Shown here: piece after piece, positions 60,618 through 64,000 of the stretch | Layout of the letters: every line of letters begins with the position of its first letter | Position numbering within the stretch: the first letter of the stretch is position 1 | Virus record (IMG/VR): IMGVR_UViG_3300027985_000843 | Coordinates: 1-64,000 of that record | Reading direction: 5' to 3' (one strand) | Length of the DNA: 64,000 nt | Origin: a virus | The notes under the pieces: generated by a model | The model's input: only the letters and a program-made list of their open reading frames with translations | The model's database searches: none | Told to the model about the DNA's origin: nothing | Made by a program: the position numbers and the translations under genes

Positions 60618-62911
60618 GCATCATCCGCCGAAGCGACATCCTGGACTCCTCCGATGAGGTCCTCGTCGGACAATGGTACTGGGTCAATAGCGAGGACGGC
60701 CGATGGCTCGGATGCGTCATCCGTCTGGGCTCGAACTTTGTTGCATTGGAAGGTCCGGGCACTTGGAGCGTCCGGATCCTCAACGATGACTTCTGGAAGT
60801 GTTGTGAACGGGAATACGACCCCGACAAGGTCATCCACAGCGAGATCAACAAATACCGCAACCAAGTAGCCGAACTCACCGGCCAGGTGCGCGAGCTGAC
60901 AGCCCAGCTTTCCGTCGCTCCCTCCGACATGCTCCCTGAGAACGGAGGGGAGACCTGCGCCCTCGCCAAGATCGGCATGGGGCAGGACATCCACCAGTAC
61001 AAGGCAGACCTCATCAAAGCCAAAAACGAGACTCTGCCCGACCTGTTTTCGAAGATCAAGAAGGCCACTGAAGGGATGGCCCATTGGATGGAGGCCAAGC
61101 TCATCCCCCTCAAGGCGGAGACGTCCGCCATGCAGTCGAGCATCGACCACATCAAAGAGCGAATCTTCCATGTCCAGCTCTATGCCGGCCTCACCGAAGA
61201 CATCGCCCTGATTCAGGACGGAAACCCTGCACCGACCGAGACCCCGATCCACCTCATGCAGCGGCGCTGCTACATGGATGAGGAATGCCTGCTGGACTAC
61301 AAGGCGGGCGGCATGGAGTTCAAAAATATCGGCGAGTTCGATGCGTGGCTCACCAAGCCCGGCAACCTCAACCGTATCTTGCCGTTCCCTCGCACCGTCG
61401 TGTCCTTTCGCGTCCGTCGAATACGCAAAGAGCACGAGATCAACGCAATCAGCGACATCATCCGGGTAGGCGACCTCATCCAAGCCGACTGCGCAACGTT
61501 CCTGTACATCCGGAACGGCGAGCAGGTCTTTCGGATGAACACAAGCATCGACTTTGGGCCGAGGCTCTTCCCGGACCTCAACGACCGGCAGCTCAAGGGA
61601 GACAAACTGTGGGCCAAGATGTGGAGTGAGGGTAACGTCGACCGTCTGATCACGGATCGCGAGTACCAGGCCATCTACGAGAGTGACCACAAGGAATTGG
61701 CCGAATGGGAGGTCCTCCGGAAAGAAGACGCACGCAATAGGGCCCAGTGGGAGGCCGACAAGGCCGCCGGCAAAAACGTGCCCAAACGGTTCGAGGGTAA
61801 TCATCGGGCATGGTTCGCCCCACACACGTCATACCAGGACTACAAGCCCTTCAACAAGTCGCACGTCTACTACGATGACATCTGCGAGAAGGTTGCTAGC
61901 GACATCAAAGAGCACAACCGGATCGTGCTCATCCTCCAGGGGCTGCTCGACCGTTCCCCCGTCTTCCAACCCCACCCCAAGTGGGAGCTGTGGACTGCCA
62001 GCGGATTCGAGGCAGCCTTCACCCTCGTTCTAGATGACACCCGCACACTGCCTGCTGGCGAGAAGCCCGACTTCGAAGCCTACCGCCGCAAGTGCAATGC
62101 CTCCCTTAAGGACGGATCGATCACCGTAGGGCAGGAATACATGTGGGAAAAGGAAGAGGCGAGGAAGGAAAACGACAAGATGGCTGGCCGAGGTTATCGT
62201 GACCGGAGCATCGGCTACCACCGGTACCGCCCCTACGGCAACCCCGGGCCGGGCCTCGTTGCCCGCGTTGCCAAGCACACTCGGTCAGGCAAGTGCACCT
62301 ACGCTTGGATGAAGGAGAAGAGTACCAGGGAGGGCACGATTCGTTGCACCTTCACGTGCAGCCAGAAGCATGTGCTCAACGTCGAAGCCTACAAGCCGGG
62401 GGACTACCACATCTTCTTCGACGATCCCCGCACACGGCAGGAATACCTCCAGTGGGCCCCTTTGCTTCTGACCGCAGAGGACTATCACGCGGAACTCCTG
62501 AAGGTGAAGGACGTCCCCGATCCCCAACCAAAGAAGCAAAGTTCCTGGGAGGGCAAGGAACGCTACCGCTACCGGAAGCTTCACAAGGAACTCAGCGGTA
62601 AGGTGGTGCAGCTTGTAAACGACATCGAGATGAAGAACGGCCGCGTTTACAAGGCCGGAACCGTTTGGCGGGTCAGGGAGGGTGGGAGCGGGCGAGACTT
62701 CAGCCTCTCAGGCATCGATACAGACGGCGAGCATCTCGCACGTTGGATCAACGGTGCCCAGGTGTACGACTTCAAGGTCGTCGACGATCTACAGAAAGCC
62801 CTCGGAGAGATTCCGGAGTGCCAAGTAGAGGATCCCCCCGAAGGGGAGGAGACTGAGGAAAAGGTATACGATGACGATGAGGAGGACGACATTGGTCTTC
62901 ACCTGCCGTAG
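60614..62911 (+). CDS. large hypothetical coiled-coil protein (765 aa)
   Basis: ATG 60614. N-terminal ~50 residues are a beta barrel; ~80-220 include a coiled coil (NQVAELTGQVRELTAQLSV and later helices). The middle has Tyr/Trp-rich strands; the end is an acidic tail (YDDDEEDDIGLHLP) whose DNA is opposite a membrane protein gene. No known domain. Possibly structural. Confidence 0.75.
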   Translation: MSIIRRSDILDSSDEVLVGQWYWVNSEDGRWLGCVIRLGSNFVALEGPGTWSVRILNDDFWKCCEREYDPDKVIHSEINKYRNQVAELTGQVRELTAQLSVAPSDMLPENGGETCALAKIGMGQDIHQYKADLIKAKNETLPDLFSKIKKATEGMAHWMEAKLIPLKAETSAMQSSIDHIKERIFHVQLYAGLTEDIALIQDGNPAPTETPIHLMQRRCYMDEECLLDYKAGGMEFKNIGEFDAWLTKPGNLNRILPFPRTVVSFRVRRIRKEHEINAISDIIRVGDLIQADCATFLYIRNGEQVFRMNTSIDFGPRLFPDLNDRQLKGDKLWAKMWSEGNVDRLITDREYQAIYESDHKELAEWEVLRKEDARNRAQWEADKAAGKNVPKRFEGNHRAWFAPHTSYQDYKPFNKSHVYYDDICEKVASDIKEHNRIVLILQGLLDRSPVFQPHPKWELWTASGFEAAFTLVLDDTRTLPAGEKPDFEAYRRKCNASLKDGSITVGQEYMWEKEEARKENDKMAGRGYRDRSIGYHRYRPYGNPGPGLVARVAKHTRSGKCTYAWMKEKSTREGTIRCTFTCSQKHVLNVEAYKPGDYHIFFDDPRTRQEYLQWAPLLLTAEDYHAELLKVKDVPDPQPKKQSSWEGKERYRYRKLHKELSGKVVQLVNDIEMKNGRVYKAGTVWRVREGGSGRDFSLSGIDTDGEHLARWINGAQVYDFKVVDDLQKALGEIPECQVEDPPEGEETEEKVYDDDEEDDIGLHLP

Positions 62912-63013
62912 GGGCAGGGGGTAGCCGTGGCACTGAACCCACATGACCGCTAGGTCCCGCCGGTACTGTTCAAGGCTTACTCCTTCGGGTCTTCGTGGTG
63001 GCCTAAATCCCAT
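62789..63013 (-). CDS. 74-aa leaderless membrane protein
   Basis: ATG 63013 lies 8 nt from a class I box. Arg-rich N-terminus, then a hydrophobic double helix (VVLLIVIVYLFLSLLPF, GGILYLALRNL). It lies inside the 3' end of the plus-strand gene by 123 nt. Holin-like size; function unknown. Confidence 0.6.
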   Translation of the reverse strand: MGFRPPRRPEGVSLEQYRRDLAVMWVQCHGYPLPLRQVKTNVVLLIVIVYLFLSLLPFGGILYLALRNLSEGFL

Positions 63014-63360
63014 GACTCGACATCATACACCGAACCGCCCTCCCGCACGCCCAGCTCTTCCTCACTGAGGTATTCGGGGTGCCACCCGGCATGCACCTCT
63101 TGGTGGCAGTTGGAGCACAGCAGCACGCACTTGCTCAGCTCGGGCTCGATGGCCTGCCACGACAGCCGAGAGCTGATTTCGAAGTCCTTCTCCCGTGGGT
63201 CCATGTGATGGAACACCATGGCTGCCGGGCACTTGTCGTAGCCGCAGATACGGCACTTGCCACCGAGGTGAGCGATGGCCCTGTCTTTGACCTCTCGACG
63301 CCGCTGGGCTGCCTCGAAGTTTCGCTGCCAGCGGGCGTCAAGTTTCTCTGCGATCGTCAC
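62977..63360 (-). CDS. HNH endonuclease
   Basis: 127 aa. Helical basic start, CRICGYDKC at residues ~37-45, MVFHHMDPREK (metal His pair) at ~48-58, and LLCSNCHQEVH near 80: a full ββα-metal HNH core of the small phage type. Near the Dam-type gene; it could cut unmethylated DNA or act alone. Confidence 0.85.
   Translation of the reverse strand: MTIAEKLDARWQRNFEAAQRRREVKDRAIAHLGGKCRICGYDKCPAAMVFHHMDPREKDFEISSRLSWQAIEPELSKCVLLCSNCHQEVHAGWHPEYLSEEELGVREGGSVYDVESWDLGHHEDPKE
63022..63031 (-). promoter_or_regulatory. class I extended -10 promoter
   Basis: GGTGTATGAT on the minus strand, 8 nt before ATG 63013, inside the HNH gene upstream. Confidence 0.65.
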
Positions 63361-63362
63361 TG

Positions 63363-63767
63363 CTAGCGAGCTGCCTTGTCGATTCGCTCTTCGGCTCCCT
63401 TGCTAGGAGCTTGCGGCATTGTCGTGCGGAGACGCTCGCCTGCCCACTTGGCTAGGAGCTGGAAGTCCGTGTAACCATCGAGACCATGCTTATCAGCAGC
63501 CCGACCGAGCCAGTAGTCTGCCGGCTTCTCCCGGTCGTCGCCCATCATCTTGATAGCTTCCGATCGAATCTTCTGGAACAGCTGCTTGTACTTCGCCTTG
63601 GGAAGTTGACCCCCGGCACCTGCAACCCGATCGGCGATGTCCCGCAGCTTACCTGCTAGGACGTCGCGGTCGGGCTTGCCGCCGGGGCCGTGGCCCTGGA
63701 TGAAGGCCATCAGGGAGCGGAGTTCCGCTTGCAGCTCCTGGGGAGACGCGATCTTCTGCATAGCCAT
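63363..63767 (-). CDS. hypothetical protein with ASPQELQ N-terminal motif
   Basis: 134 aa from ATG 63767. Starts MAMQKIASPQELQAELRSLM, matching the protein at 55600 (minus), then a basic helical middle and an acidic/basic end. Possibly packaged or targeted by the shared N-terminal segment. Confidence 0.7.
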   Translation of the reverse strand: MAMQKIASPQELQAELRSLMAFIQGHGPGGKPDRDVLAGKLRDIADRVAGAGGQLPKAKYKQLFQKIRSEAIKMMGDDREKPADYWLGRAADKHGLDGYTDFQLLAKWAGERLRTTMPQAPSKGAEERIDKAAR

Positions 63768-63789
63768 GGTACGGCATAGGAAGATCCTC

Positions 63790-63799
63790 GGTGTATGAT
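63790..63799 (+). promoter_or_regulatory. class I extended -10 promoter
   Basis: GGTGTATGAT, 6 nt before ATG 63806. Confidence 0.8.
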
Positions 63800-63805
63800 C
63801 TCCCC

Positions 63806-64000
63806 ATGGACCCAAACGAATGCCTTGCTCAGTTGCGGGAACTGGCCGCTAAGACGGTCGGCGAGCAACACCCCAACCTGGACGCTGAGGCCGCGTCAGC
63901 TTACCGCATGGCCGAACTGTTCGAAGGGCTCGACCAGTGGATCAAGCGGGGCGGTTTCCTCCCCGACGATTGGAAGCAGAAGCCCGACCAAGACGTGTCC
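63806..64000 (+). CDS. leaderless small protein, cut by window edge
   Basis: 65 residues present, frame open to the edge. MDPNECLAQLRELAAKTVGE then LFEGLDQWIKRGGFLPDDW: I recall short phage proteins with this ALDEWLxxGGFLP pattern, of unknown function. Confidence 0.65.
   Translation, partial: MDPNECLAQLRELAAKTVGEQHPNLDAEAASAYRMAELFEGLDQWIKRGGFLPDDWKQKPDQDVS

Noticed and set aside
60608-61825. 405-aa minus-strand frame
   Set aside because: Shadow of the 765-aa gene; composition and lack of start signals do not support it.
1-64000. Genome-wide reassignment of TAA as a sense codon
   Set aside because: TAA still ends several genes directly before overlapping or adjacent starts in other frames (11155, 39143, 39397, 57869, 13605 minus), so it acts as a stop at least there.
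1-64000. CRISPR array, rRNA, integrase/attachment site, or IS element
   Set aside because: No regularly spaced direct repeats, rRNA-like sequence, integrase or transposase gene was seen.

Overview
The window looks like part of the genome of a large tailed dsDNA phage (or a closely phage-like replicon) of a high-GC bacterium. Evidence: about 124 tightly packed genes, most small and unrecognised; many ATGA, GTGA or TAATG stop/start overlaps; strand switches every few kilobases; a tRNA; several free-standing HNH or Vsr-like nucleases; at least three cell-wall hydrolase genes; a DUF932 (TIGR03299-type) protein; an S24-like protein and an R2K-type ATP-grasp. No capsid, terminase, tail, polymerase or integrase gene is recognised here, so this is an accessory/early-type region. 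The host is unknown. Pervasive leaderless transcription would suit actinobacteria, whereas the AsmA-like plus GT51 protein and a Tat-type signal suit a diderm such as Myxococcota; I cannot decide.

Layout. 0-8.3 kb, rightward: end of an HNH nuclease, peptidyl-tRNA hydrolase 2, a tRNA with a UUA (ochre-suppressor) anticodon, a string of small genes each with its own promoter, DUF262, a zinc-ribbon membrane protein, and a Panacea-like protein. 8.3-10.9 kb, leftward: Vsr-fold homing endonuclease and a membrane protein. 10.9-13.3 kb, rightward: small zinc proteins and ATP-grasp. 13.3-19.0 kb, leftward: S24-like gene and a long row of small zinc-binding proteins. 19-34 kb: mixed strands, with PyrE, ParB-fold proteins, a GIY-YIG-like/RHH fusion, a 735-aa unknown, an M15 endolysin, a 2H phosphoesterase, a degenerate zincin and an ABC ATPase. 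34.2-37.5 kb: operon of three membrane-anchored proteins plus a peptidoglycan glycosyltransferase. 37.9-45.5 kb: endolysin, 858-aa GHKL ATPase with a coupled leader peptide, nucleotide-kinase-like ATPase, Rho_N/SAP-like protein, lytic transglycosylase. 45.6-64 kb: secreted HNH, zinc-ribbon HNH, DUF932, a Cys-rich secreted peptide, RNase HII, a Dam-type methylase and three large unknowns.

Three patterns run across the window. First, two promoter classes place the predicted transcription start at or next to the start codon. Class I is an extended -10, GGTGTANNNT, 6-7 nt from ATG; it is often arranged back-to-back at divergent junctions, and one copy lies exactly 7 nt before the tRNA. Class II is CCGAAC-N16-CGTAGTA, 5 nt from ATG, and resembles ECF-sigma promoters. 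Second, at least ten otherwise unrelated proteins between 15.7 and 35.8 kb end in a similar tag (TAxxRLLxDDxW/F plus acidic residues) after a Pro-rich linker. Other short N-terminal tags are shared by pairs of proteins. Third, the phage carries both peptidoglycan-degrading and peptidoglycan-synthesising enzymes.

All functions are read from sequence motifs remembered for the families; no database search was run.
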